DNA of 12,124 bases from the NCBI GenBank assembly GCA_030152105.1, contig JASLIH010000277.1, positions 1 through 12,124 of the forward strand, read 5' to 3'. Of this stretch, positions 1 through 6,323 are shown piece after piece; position 1 is the stretch's first letter, and each line of letters opens with the position of its first letter. The notes beneath the pieces are model-generated. The model saw only the letters and a program-made list of their open reading frames with translations, was not told the DNA's origin and ran no database searches. This DNA comes from Actinomycetes bacterium (lineage in GTDB: Bacteria; Actinomycetota; CALGFH01). The position numbers were made by a program, and so were the translations under genes.

Positions 1-164
1 TTGTCGTCCCCACCGCCGCAGGCCGCGAGCAGGCTGGAGAGCGACACGGCCGCTCCAGCGCCCAGGGTCCCCTTGAGGAAGCCGCGCCGGCTGAGGCCGG
101 CCCCGGCCACCGACGGCGGGATGAGACGGGCGAGGTACTCGGACTCCGACCGGGGACGGGACAT
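1..164 (-). CDS. Extracellular solute-binding lipoprotein of an ABC transporter, N-terminal fragment
   Basis: Only the first 54 codons are in the window; the gene runs off the left edge. The ATG at 164 is preceded by a good Shine-Dalgarno (GGGAGG, 176-171, 5 nt spacing). The N-terminus has a twin-arginine motif, SRRGFLK (R26-R27), then a short hydrophobic stretch and a lipobox LAAC (Cys49) followed by GGGDD. This shows Tat export and lipid anchoring outside the membrane. Such an N-terminus directly after a DeoR-type regulator is typical of sugar ABC-importer binding proteins in actinobacteria. The ligand-binding domain is not visible, so the substrate and even the exact family are inference. 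It is probably co-transcribed with the upstream regulator (67 bp gap). A different Tat-exported lipoprotein cannot be excluded. Confidence 0.72.
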   Translation of the reverse strand, partial: MSRPRSESEYLARLIPPSVAGAGLSRRGFLKGTLGAGAAVSLSSLLAACGGGDD

Positions 165-231
165 GGTCGCCTCCCTTGTGTGGCGCTCGGGCGCCGTGGA
201 CGTGGACCTGAGGGCACTTGCGGTGGGTCGT

Positions 232-1050
232 TCAGCCGGCGAGCTCCACCCGGCAGCCGGCGGCGGCGATCTCGGCCACCACCTCGGGGTCGGCGGTGGG
301 GTCGGTGATCAGAAGGCTCACCTCCTCGATGTCGCACACCTTGGCCAGCTCGACCTCGCCGACCTTGGAGCCGTCGGCGACGATCACCCGGCGTCGGGCG
401 GCCAGCAGCATGGCCCGCTTGACCTCGGCCTCGGGCAGGTTGACGTTGGTGATGCCGACCTCGGGGTCGACGCCGTTGCAGCCGACGAAGGCCACCGAGG
501 CCCGCAGGCGCTCCAGCAGGGTCGTGCCCAGCGGGTTGACCAGCGAGTGCTGGAGGGGGCGCAGGGTGCCGCCGGTGACCACCACGCTGATGCGCGGGGT
601 GGCCCGTTCCAGCTCGAGGGCGATGTTGAGCCCGTTGGTGACCACGGTGACGTCGCGCAGGCCGGTCCGCAGGACCAGCGCCCGGGCGATGGCGGTGGTG
701 GTCGTGCCGACGTCCAGGATCACCGTGTCGCCGGTGGTGATCATCCCGGCGGCGTGCACGCCGATGCTGGACTTCTGGAGGGGCGCCTCCCATTGCGACG
801 ATTCGAAGGGCTGCTCGCCCAGCAGCCCCGAGGGGGGCACGGCGCCGCCGCGGACCCGCCGCACCCGCGCCCTGGCCTCCAGCGCCGTCAGGTCGGCCCG
901 GACCGTGACCGCCGACACCCCGAACCGGCCGGCCAGGTCGCTGACCCGCGCGAACCCCTCGTCCCAGATGATCCCGGCCATGCGGGCCTGGCGCACCACC
1001 GCGAGCGGGTTGAGCTCGGAGACGCCGCCTTCGCCCGGCCCGTTGCCCAT
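232..1050 (-). CDS. DeoR/GlpR-family transcriptional repressor
   Basis: A 272-aa protein of normal length for the DeoR family. Residues about 10-65 form the N-terminal winged helix-turn-helix (VSDLAGRFGVSAVTVRADL, then RRVRGGAVPP, the classic end of the DeoR HTH). Residues about 80-240 form the DeoR C-terminal sugar-phosphate sensor, with GTTTTAIARAL, VTNG, GGTLRP, and the ADGSK motif near the end. The ATG at 1050 is fixed by a perfect AGGAGG (1062-1057) 6 nt upstream. Family knowledge: these repressors bind a phosphorylated sugar or polyol, which releases operator DNA. It lies directly upstream of a binding-protein gene, so it most likely controls that transport operon and itself. Its promoter carries two sets of inverted repeats (separate entries). 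The actual sugar is unknown. Confidence 0.93.
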   Translation of the reverse strand: MGNGPGEGGVSELNPLAVVRQARMAGIIWDEGFARVSDLAGRFGVSAVTVRADLTALEARARVRRVRGGAVPPSGLLGEQPFESSQWEAPLQKSSIGVHAAGMITTGDTVILDVGTTTTAIARALVLRTGLRDVTVVTNGLNIALELERATPRISVVVTGGTLRPLQHSLVNPLGTTLLERLRASVAFVGCNGVDPEVGITNVNLPEAEVKRAMLLAARRRVIVADGSKVGEVELAKVCDIEEVSLLITDPTADPEVVAEIAAAGCRVELAG

Positions 1051-1072
1051 ATGTGCCCTCCTATGGGCACAT
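1051..1072. promoter_or_regulatory. Perfect inverted repeat at the deoR-type gene start, candidate operator
   Basis: ATGTGCCC (1051-1058) and GGGCACAT (1065-1072) are perfect 8-bp inverted arms separated by 6 bp. The block abuts the regulator's ATG and includes part of its Shine-Dalgarno. It overlaps the position where transcription from the upstream TTGACA promoter should begin. A repressor bound here would block initiation, so I favour a DNA operator used for autoregulation. If transcription starts further upstream, the same arms could instead form an RNA hairpin hiding the ribosome site. Short arms like these also occur by chance in GC-rich DNA; the position is what makes this one noteworthy. 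Confidence 0.45.
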
Positions 1073-1099
1073 TGCGAACGCTTGCCCGATGCATGTCAA
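1069..1099 (-). promoter_or_regulatory. Promoter of the DeoR-family regulator
   Basis: Reading the minus strand, a perfect -35 TTGACA lies at 1099-1094. A weak -10 follows, either CGCAAT (1076-1071, 17-bp spacer) or CAATGT (1074-1069, 19-bp spacer). The predicted transcript starts near 1064-1062, giving a short leader that still contains AGGAGG. The -35 is clear and the -10 ambiguous. One arm of the GCAAGCGTTCG repeat lies between the -35 and -10. Confidence 0.5.
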
Positions 1100-1132
1100 G
1101 TCTTCGGTCTCGTCAGCTTTCGCAAGCGTTCG
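1075..1132. promoter_or_regulatory. Paired 11-bp inverted repeat flanking the -35 box, candidate twin operator
   Basis: CGAACGCTTGC (1075-1085) and GCAAGCGTTCG (1122-1132) are exact reverse complements, separated by 36 bp. One copy sits between the -35 and -10 boxes of the regulator promoter and the other upstream of the -35. The second copy is itself part of an imperfect palindrome, 1119-1134 (TTCG....CGAA). Two copies with about 47 bp between their centres would suit cooperative or looped repressor binding. The AANCGNTT-like core also resembles LacI-family sites, so the binding protein could be the adjacent DeoR-type regulator or another sugar repressor. Confidence 0.5.
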
Positions 1133-1151
1133 AAACACCCCGGGGGCGGGG
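1133..1151 (-). terminator. Possible weak intrinsic terminator after the FAD oxidase
   Basis: On the minus strand a 5-bp all-GC stem (CCCCG/CGGGG, loop CCCC, 1151-1138) follows the oxidase stop codon by 8 nt and is followed by TGTTT. The stem is short and the T-tract poor, so termination would be incomplete at best. The placement between a gene end and the next promoter is right for a terminator. Confidence 0.3.
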
Positions 1152-1159
1152 CGGCCCGG

Positions 1160-2548
1160 TCAGGCAGAGCCCGGGGGGATGTTCTGGTTACGGCGGAACA
1201 GGTTGCCCGGGTCCCAGCGGCGCTTGACCTCGACCAGCCGGTCCCAGGTCGGCCCCGGATAGGCCTCGCGGACCCGCGCCGGCCCCTCGTCGCTGAGGAA
1301 GTTGACGTAGACGCCGGGGTCGCCCTGGCGCAGGGCGGCGGCGAACTCGTCGGCCCAGGCGTCGTGGACCGGCCGGTCGGCGGCCTGCTCGTAGACGCAG
1401 CCGACCCCGGCCATCATGCGGCGGTGGCGGTGGGCGTAGGCGGTCGCCTCGACCGGGACCCGGGCCATGGCCCCGCCGAGGACACGCAGCTGGGCCACGG
1501 CCATGGGGGCGGTGGAGGCCCCGAGGTGCTCGACCACCGCCTTGGCGGCGGTGGCGTCGACGGTGTCGCAGAACAGCGAGCGGGCCGACTCCTCGACCAC
1601 CTCGATCTCGTCGCCGCCCTGGAACAGGCCCGCGTAGGGCATCGGCTGGACCATGTCGGCGAGCGGCTCGGCCAGGGCCCGGAATGGGGCCACCGCCCGC
1701 TGTCCGGCCTCGTCGTCGCCGGCGTAGGCCAGCAGGGCCATGACGACCAGCTGGCCGTGGGCGCTGGCCGGCACGAACGGCATCGGCGGGGCGACCATGA
1801 TGTTGGCGATCATTGACAGCTCCTCGGGCGCGGCCGCGGCGGCGGCCACCAGTCCCTCGATCACCTCGGGGCTGCCCGGCAGCAGCAGCATGCCGCCCAC
1901 GATCGAGGGCAGCTCGTGCAGCCGGAACTTGAACCGGGTGGCCACCCCGAAGTTGCCCCCGCCGCCGCGGATGGCCCAGAACAGGTCGGGGTGGCGTTCG
2001 TCGTCCACCTCGAGGATCTGGCCGTCGGCGGTGACCAGCTCGGCGGCGAGCAGGTTGTCGATGGTCAGCCCGTGCGTGCGGACCAGGAACCCGACCCCGC
2101 CGCCCAGGGTGATCCCGCCGATCCCGACCGACCCGGTGTCCCCGAACCCGGTGGCCAGCCCGTGCTCGCCGACCTGGGCGGTGTAGGCGGCGGCGGTCAG
2201 GCCGGTCTGGGCCCAGGCCGTGCCGCTGTCGAGGTCGATGTCCAGGGCGGTCAGCTCGGCCAGGTCGAGCACGATCCCGCCGTCGCTGACGCTGTGGCCG
2301 GCCAGGCTGTGACCGCCGCTGCGCACGGCCAGCTCGCTGCCGGACTCGGCGGCCAGGGTGACGACCCGGGCGACCTCCCGGGCGCTGGTGGGCCGCACCA
2401 CGGCCGCCGGGCGACGGTCCCATTTGCCGTAGAAGACCTTGCGGGCCTGGTCGTAGCCGGCGTCGCCGGGCCCGGTGACCCGGCCGTCGAAGCTGCTCCG
2501 CAGCTGGGCGATAGGGACTGACGTGGTGGACGAGGAAGACAACGGCAC
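1160..2548 (-). CDS. BBE-type FAD-linked oxidase (berberine bridge enzyme-like)
   Basis: About 460 aa, normal for bacterial FAD_binding_4 plus BBE proteins. The N-terminal FAD domain has VVRPTSAREVARVV and the flavin-attachment motif RSGGHS (His80). It continues with SVGIGGITLGGGVGFLVR and GLTIDNLL. The C-terminal BBE domain ends with YVNFLSDE, then a DPGNLFRRNQNIPP motif. Family members oxidise sugars, alkaloids or other alcohols and pass electrons to O2, giving H2O2, or to another acceptor. The usual second flavin link, a Cys in GxCxxVGVGG, is Thr138 here (GDTGSVG), so only the single histidyl link is predicted. The reading frame is open far upstream, but similarity begins near residue 15. 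I chose GTG at 2548; TTG at 2542 is equally possible because GAAGGGAG lies 7 nt before it. There is no signal peptide. The substrate is unknown. Confidence 0.9.
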   Translation of the reverse strand: MPLSSSSTTSVPIAQLRSSFDGRVTGPGDAGYDQARKVFYGKWDRRPAAVVRPTSAREVARVVTLAAESGSELAVRSGGHSLAGHSVSDGGIVLDLAELTALDIDLDSGTAWAQTGLTAAAYTAQVGEHGLATGFGDTGSVGIGGITLGGGVGFLVRTHGLTIDNLLAAELVTADGQILEVDDERHPDLFWAIRGGGGNFGVATRFKFRLHELPSIVGGMLLLPGSPEVIEGLVAAAAAAPEELSMIANIMVAPPMPFVPASAHGQLVVMALLAYAGDDEAGQRAVAPFRALAEPLADMVQPMPYAGLFQGGDEIEVVEESARSLFCDTVDATAAKAVVEHLGASTAPMAVAQLRVLGGAMARVPVEATAYAHRHRRMMAGVGCVYEQAADRPVHDAWADEFAAALRQGDPGVYVNFLSDEGPARVREAYPGPTWDRLVEVKRRWDPGNLFRRNQNIPPGSA

Positions 2549-2708
2549 GCTCCCTTCAGCAACTTGCCCGCTGACAGACACCCGAAGACGGTATCGGTCC
2601 CCCACGACAGTCGGCCGCGCCTCCGGCCGGACGGGCTTTGGCACGGGCGGGACGCTTGGTAGGATTCGCGGAGATTCCGGGTGATGCCGCGCCGTTGAGG
2701 GGGCTGCC
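2549..2708. other. Divergent intergenic region between the FAD oxidase and the phosphodiester glycosidase
   Basis: This 160-bp gap is the longest without a gene. It must hold the upstream signals of both divergent genes. The plus-strand promoter (2638-2665) is recognisable. For the minus-strand oxidase I see no convincing -35/-10 pair; TACCGT near the middle is an isolated -10-like hexamer. A small GC hairpin around CGGCC...GGCCG is not distinguishable from background. There is no small ORF with a ribosome site. Confidence 0.5.
2638..2665 (+). promoter_or_regulatory. Promoter for the phosphodiester glycosidase gene
   Basis: TTGGCA (2638-2643), a 16-bp spacer and TAGGAT (2660-2665) give a good housekeeping-type promoter. 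Predicted transcription starts near 2672, leaving a leader of about 37 nt with the Shine-Dalgarno GAGGGGG (2697-2703) before the ATG at 2709. Confidence 0.5.
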
Positions 2709-4475
2709 ATGCCGCTAGGGTGGCTCGACGCCGTGACCGACACGACGATCTGGGGCCGGGTCTCGGGTGAGGGCACGCCCGGGCCGGTCGGGCTGCGGGT
2801 CGAGGTCGACGGGCGGTTGTGGGGGTTCGGGCGGGCCGGGCACGTCGACCCCGAGGGCGGACCGTGGCGCTTCGCCATCCACCACGACCTGCGCCCCGGG
2901 CAGCTGGTCGGCGTGTACGCGGTCGGGGCGGAGCAGGAGCTGGTGCTGCTCGAGGGGTCGCCCCGGGCGGTCCCGGCGGGCACGGCGCCGCGAGGCGAGC
3001 TGGAGGCGGTCACGGCGACCCAGGTGACCGGCTGGGCGGTCGACGACGACTACGAGGGCCCGATCACCGTCGCCCTGTACGTCGACGGCCGCTTCTGGCG
3101 GCGGGTCACCGCCGACCTCGTGCGGCCCGACCTGGAGGAGCAGGGGGTGGGGCCGCACGGGTTCGCCGTCCCCCACGCCCTGGAGCCGGGCCAGCAGGTC
3201 GAGGCGTGGGCGTTCGGCGTCCGCTCGGACGGCTCCCGCGACCAGCAGCAGGTCCTGCTGCCGGGCTCGCCGCTGACCACCCCCGAGGGCTACCTGGCCC
3301 CCGGCGTGGTCCACCAGGCGATCACCGACCCGAGCGGGCCGTTCGCCATCCACCTGGTCACCGTCGACCTGGCCGCCCCCTCGGTCATCGACGTCGCCCT
3401 GGCCCTCGACGTGCTCCCGGGTGTGGAGACGACCTCGTCGATGGCCAGGCGCCGGGGGGCGACGGTGGCCGTCAACGGCGACTACATCGACCCTGGGGGC
3501 GCCGGCCGGCCGATCCACGCCTTCGCCAAGGACGGCCAGCTGGTCCAGACCCCGTTGCTGCTGGGCAACAACCACGCCGTGGACGACCTGGAGACGGTCG
3601 TGTTCATGGGCCGCCCGGTCATCCGGGTGGCCGCCGAGGCGCCGCGCACCGGCCTGTCGGTGCCCGTCGTCCAGGTCAACCGGGGAGCGCCGGCCGGCGC
3701 CGAGGTGGTGATGTTCACCCCCGAGGGCACCACCCTGGAGCGGCCGCCGGCCGCCGCCACCTCGGCCCGGCTCCGGGCGGCCGGCCCGGCCGGGGTGCGC
3801 GCCGACGGCTGGGCCGAGACGACCTATGCGGTGGAGTCGGTCGGCCAGCTGGGCGGGCCGGTGCCGGCGGGCACGGTGGTGCTGTCGACCCCGGCGGACG
3901 GGGCCAGTGCGGCCGCCCTGGCCGCCCTCGAGCCCGGCGACCAGGTCAGTGTCGCCTGGTCGTTCGCCAGCTGGCCGGGGATCCTCGACACCAGTGGCGG
4001 CAACCCCACCCTGGTCAGGAACGGCCAGGTCCTGAGCGGCAACGTCGACGGGACCACGCCCTTCCACCGCCGCAACCCCCGCACGGCCGTCGGGGCCACC
4101 GCCGACGGGCGGCTCCTGGTCGTGACCGTCGACGGCCGCCAGCCCGGCCACAGCGTCGGCATGAGCCTGCGCGAGCTGGCCGAGCTGTTCGTCCGCCTGG
4201 GGGCCCGGTCGGCCATCAACCTGGACGGCGGCGGGTCGACCACCATGGTGCTCGACGGCACGGTCGTCAACCGCGTCTCCGACCCCCAGGAGCGGCGGGT
4301 GCCGACCGCCCTGCTGGTCCTGCGCGAACCGGCCCCGCCGGCCCCGCCGGCCGAGGCCGCCATGGCCCCCGAGGCCGAGGCGGCCGCCCAGCGGGCCGAC
4401 CTCGACGCCGCCGCCGCCGACCCGGGCTCGACCGCCGGCCTGCTCCAGTGGCTGGCCGCCCAGGAGCCCGGCTGA
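2709..4475 (+). CDS. Phosphodiester glycosidase (NAGPA-like) protein with two N-terminal repeat domains
   Basis: A 588-aa protein. Residues 1-85 and about 96-187 are two diverged copies of one beta-rich module: G.L.AVT...V.GW/GR, V.L.VDGR.W, RP...G..GF/F, L.PGQ.V..(W/Y)A.G, LLEGSP/LLPGSP. Residues about 205-540 match the phosphodiester glycosidase (NAGPA, PF09992) fold, with VAVNGDYI (near 256) and the signature NLDGGGSTTMV (near 505-515), then a V.NRVSD..ERRVPTALLV end. The last 45 residues are Ala/Glu/Pro-rich. The family includes the human enzyme that uncovers mannose-6-phosphate; bacterial members are linked to cleavage of phosphodiester-linked sugars, usually outside the cell. No signal peptide or membrane helix is present, and an in-frame stop at 2682-2684 prevents an upstream start. 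GAGGGGG lies 5 nt before the ATG. The exact substrate is unknown. It converges with the hydrolase gene, 16 bp away. Confidence 0.88.
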   Translation: MPLGWLDAVTDTTIWGRVSGEGTPGPVGLRVEVDGRLWGFGRAGHVDPEGGPWRFAIHHDLRPGQLVGVYAVGAEQELVLLEGSPRAVPAGTAPRGELEAVTATQVTGWAVDDDYEGPITVALYVDGRFWRRVTADLVRPDLEEQGVGPHGFAVPHALEPGQQVEAWAFGVRSDGSRDQQQVLLPGSPLTTPEGYLAPGVVHQAITDPSGPFAIHLVTVDLAAPSVIDVALALDVLPGVETTSSMARRRGATVAVNGDYIDPGGAGRPIHAFAKDGQLVQTPLLLGNNHAVDDLETVVFMGRPVIRVAAEAPRTGLSVPVVQVNRGAPAGAEVVMFTPEGTTLERPPAAATSARLRAAGPAGVRADGWAETTYAVESVGQLGGPVPAGTVVLSTPADGASAAALAALEPGDQVSVAWSFASWPGILDTSGGNPTLVRNGQVLSGNVDGTTPFHRRNPRTAVGATADGRLLVVTVDGRQPGHSVGMSLRELAELFVRLGARSAINLDGGGSTTMVLDGTVVNRVSDPQERRVPTALLVLREPAPPAPPAEAAMAPEAEAAAQRADLDAAAADPGSTAGLLQWLAAQEPG

Positions 4476-4491
4476 CCCAGGCGCCGGTGTC

Positions 4492-5358
4492 TCAGCCGGT
4501 TCCGGCCAGGAAGGCCAGCAGCTCGGCGGCCAGGGCGTCGGGGGCCTCCTCGGCCATGTGGTGGCCGGAGGGGAAAGGACGGCCGCGCAGGTCGGCCGCC
4601 CAGGGCCGCCACACGCCGAGGACGTCGCCGTAGAGGTCGGGAAGGTCGTCGCCGGTGGCCCACAGGACCAGGGTCGGACAGGCGACCCGCCGCCCGGCCC
4701 GGCGGTCCTCGTCGTCGTGGCCGCGGTCAAGGCCGAGCCCGGCCCGGTAGTCCTCCATCATGGCCAGCACCGTCGCCGGGTCGTGGATGGCCCGGCGGTA
4801 GTCGGCGTAGGCCTCCTCCCCCATCTGCTCGGGCCCGGCCCGGTACCAGGCCTCGGGGTCGGCGCTGATCACCCGCTCGGCCCGCTTGGCCGTCTGCCCG
4901 TAGAAGAACCAGTGCCACCAGCTGGCCGCGAACCGGGCGTCGCAGCGGGCCAGGGCCTCGCCGATGGGCACGGCGTCCAGCACGGCCAGGGCGGTCACCG
5001 CCGCCGGGTGGTCCAGCGCCGTCCGCAGGGCCACGTACGCGCCCCGGTCGTGGCCGACCACGGCGAACCGTTCGTGCCCCAGGGCCCGCAGCAGGGCCAG
5101 GCAGTCGGCGGCCATGGCCCGTTTGGCATAGGGCGCGTGGTCGGCGGTGGTGGCCGGCTTGGACGACTCGCCGTAGCCCCGCAGGTCGGGGCAGACCACC
5201 GTGTGCGACCGGGCCAGCAGCGGCGCCACCCGGTGCCAGGTCGCGTGGGTCCGCGGATGCCCGTGCAGGAGCAGCACCGGCGGGCCCTCCCCGCCGTGCC
5301 GCACCCGCAGCTCCGCCTCCCCCACGTCGACCCGTGCCAGGGTGAACCCGTCGAACAT
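4492..5358 (-). CDS. Alpha/beta hydrolase, haloacetate dehalogenase-like
   Basis: A 288-aa cytosolic alpha/beta hydrolase. It shows the oxyanion motif HGHP (32-35), the strand turn PDLRGYGES (57-65), nucleophile elbow GHDRGAY with Asp104, acid Asp128 (VLDAVP) and base His266 (SGHHMAEE). The lid contains WHWFF (His149, Trp150) and EDYRAG (Tyr204), matching from memory the halide-binding His/Trp/Tyr of fluoroacetate dehalogenases. Arg105 after the nucleophile is also typical. The second carboxylate-binding Arg of that family aligns with Tyr108 here, so the substrate may not be haloacetate. An epoxide hydrolase is the main alternative, but the HWG/Tyr-Tyr pattern of those enzymes is not seen. 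The ATG at 5358 lies 5 nt after the stop of the PPOX gene, whose TAG forms part of a weak TAGGG ribosome site, so translation is probably coupled. It is the last gene of the three-gene operon. Confidence 0.86.
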   Translation of the reverse strand: MFDGFTLARVDVGEAELRVRHGGEGPPVLLLHGHPRTHATWHRVAPLLARSHTVVCPDLRGYGESSKPATTADHAPYAKRAMAADCLALLRALGHERFAVVGHDRGAYVALRTALDHPAAVTALAVLDAVPIGEALARCDARFAASWWHWFFYGQTAKRAERVISADPEAWYRAGPEQMGEEAYADYRRAIHDPATVLAMMEDYRAGLGLDRGHDDEDRRAGRRVACPTLVLWATGDDLPDLYGDVLGVWRPWAADLRGRPFPSGHHMAEEAPDALAAELLAFLAGTG

Positions 5359-5363
5359 CGGCC

Positions 5364-5795
5364 CTAGCCGACGGTGCGGGAGTTGACGCGGAAGGCGGCT
5401 GGGGTGGTGCCGTCGCCGCCCTCGAGGCCCCAGCCGACGATGCGGGTGGGGTGGATACGGAGGAACTCCTCGGCGAAGTTGGGGAAGCGGGGGTTGATCC
5501 TGCTGCCGCCGGTGGCCAGCGCCTCGGCCCGGCCGCGGACCTCCAGGCCGCGGGCTCGGCGGGGGTCGCGGAGCACGTCGTCGAGCAGGAAGGTCACCTT
5601 CGGGTTGGCCTGGGCGTCGCGCCACTTCTTGGTGGCGCCGAAGTTGGTCCCGCCGATGTCGATGGTGTCCGCGTCGGCGTTGAAGGCGAAGGTCACGGGG
5701 ACCACGTGGGGCTGGCCGTCTGGGCCGACGGTGGCAAGCCGGGCCAGGCCCTGGCTGGTGAGGTAGTCGATCTCGGAGGGCGTGAAGGCGCTCAT
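5364..5795 (-). CDS. PPOX-class F420-dependent oxidoreductase-like protein
   Basis: A 143-aa split-barrel flavin/deazaflavin-binding protein. It starts with FTPSEIDYLTSQGLARLATVGPDGQPHVVPV, a typical PPOX N-terminus, followed by IDIGGTNFGATKKWRDAQANPKVTFLLDD, GLEVRGRAEAL and a C-terminal RIHPTRIVGWGLE. This order matches the PPOX_MSMEG_5819 group (TIGR04023) of actinobacterial proteins predicted to use coenzyme F420. The physiological substrate is unknown; relatives reduce unsaturated compounds or merely bind the cofactor. The start is supported by GAGAGGAG ending 4 nt before the ATG. It lies 30 bp downstream of the VOC gene and 5 bp upstream of the hydrolase gene, all on one strand, so the three probably share a transcript. 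Confidence 0.88.
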   Translation of the reverse strand: MSAFTPSEIDYLTSQGLARLATVGPDGQPHVVPVTFAFNADADTIDIGGTNFGATKKWRDAQANPKVTFLLDDVLRDPRRARGLEVRGRAEALATGGSRINPRFPNFAEEFLRIHPTRIVGWGLEGGDGTTPAAFRVNSRTVG

Positions 5796-5825
5796 CCGGC
5801 TCCTCTCAATCGATGACCGCCCTTT

Positions 5826-6272
5826 CTAGTGGAGGCAGAACTCGTTGCCTTCGGGGTCCTGCATGACCACCGCGTAGTAGTCGACCCCGTCCTCGGACAG
5901 CACCCGGAAGACGGTCGCGCCGGCGGCGACCAGCCGCTCGACCTCGGCGTCGATCCGCCGGCGGCGGTCCTCCAGCGGGGTCTTGCGGCCCCCGCCAACG
6001 TCCAGGTCGAGGTGGACCCGGTTCTTGACCACCTTGGGCTCGGGCACCGGCTGGAACCACATCCGTGGCCCGGCGCTGTCGGGGTCGACGATCGAGTCGT
6101 AGCTGTCGTCCTCGAACTCCTCCGGCGGGAAGCCGCGGCTGACGTAGTAGTCCTTCCAGCTGGCGAAGCCGTCGGGCGGCTCCTCGAGCCGGTAGCCGAG
6201 CGCCGTGGACCAGAACCGGGCCAGCCGCCCCGGGTCGGCGCAGTCGATCGTCACCTGCATCCTGGTCGCCAT
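5826..6272 (-). CDS. VOC family / glyoxalase-like protein
   Basis: A 148-aa vicinal-oxygen-chelate protein of the Glyoxalase_6 type. It opens with MQVTIDCADPGRLARFWSTALGYRLEE, the usual N-terminal half-domain. A middle segment has RMWFQPVPEPKVVKNRVHLDLDV (putative metal ligand His), and it ends with MQDPEGNEFCLH, whose Glu144 is the usual last metal ligand. Proteins of this group are often annotated as glyoxalase or bleomycin-resistance-like; no precise substrate can be assigned. I use ATG at 6272; an alternative Met lies four codons later at 6260. No convincing Shine-Dalgarno is seen, but TAGGCT ends 7 nt before the ATG (see promoter entry), suggesting a leaderless mRNA. It is the first gene of the minus-strand operon. 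Confidence 0.86.
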   Translation of the reverse strand: MATRMQVTIDCADPGRLARFWSTALGYRLEEPPDGFASWKDYYVSRGFPPEEFEDDSYDSIVDPDSAGPRMWFQPVPEPKVVKNRVHLDLDVGGGRKTPLEDRRRRIDAEVERLVAAGATVFRVLSEDGVDYYAVVMQDPEGNEFCLH

Positions 6273-6279
6273 GGCGGGA

Positions 6280-6285
6280 AGCCTA
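6280..6285 (-). promoter_or_regulatory. Candidate leaderless -10 element of the VOC-PPOX-hydrolase operon
   Basis: On the minus strand TAGGCT (6285-6280) is followed by 7 nt and the ATG at 6272. Transcription would start at or next to the start codon. The mirror-image TAGGCT of the divergent gene is 23 bp away. No clear -35 is visible. Confidence 0.45.
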
Positions 6286-6308
6286 CCTGCCGCGGCCGAC
6301 AGCCGGGA

Positions 6309-6314
6309 TAGGCT
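6309..6314 (+). promoter_or_regulatory. Candidate leaderless -10 element of the exonuclease gene
   Basis: TAGGCT (6309-6314) lies 9 nt before the ATG at 6324. This puts the expected transcription start within a few bases of the start codon. GGTGG just before the ATG is only a poor Shine-Dalgarno. No good -35 hexamer is visible. Confidence 0.42.
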
Positions 6315-6323
6315 GGTGGCCGC

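Noticed and set aside
182..195. GGCGC-TCGG-GCGCC hairpin between the regulator and the binding-protein gene
   Set aside because: A 5-bp stem with no T-tract in GC-rich DNA is close to background; it could be an operator or mRNA hairpin but nothing supports either.
1..1816. Long plus-strand frames opposite the solute-binding protein and DeoR-type gene
   Set aside because: They are antisense to genes with clear Tat/lipobox and DeoR signatures and have no domain similarity.
2549..3013. Upstream in-frame extension of the FAD oxidase into the divergent gene
   Set aside because: The extension runs antisense to the start of the glycosidase gene, has Pro/Ser-rich composition and no FAD-domain similarity. 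The homology begins only downstream of 2548.
4331..4355. Short tandem repeat of GCCCCGCCG-like units
   Set aside because: It encodes a Pro/Ala-rich linker (PAPPAPPA) in the glycosidase tail and is ordinary low-complexity coding sequence.
2715..4730. 671-codon open frame on the minus strand
   Set aside because: It lies antisense to the phosphodiester glycosidase gene, has low-complexity Arg/Gly/Pro/Asp composition with no domain, and no ribosome site. Long antisense frames are a by-product of extreme GC content.
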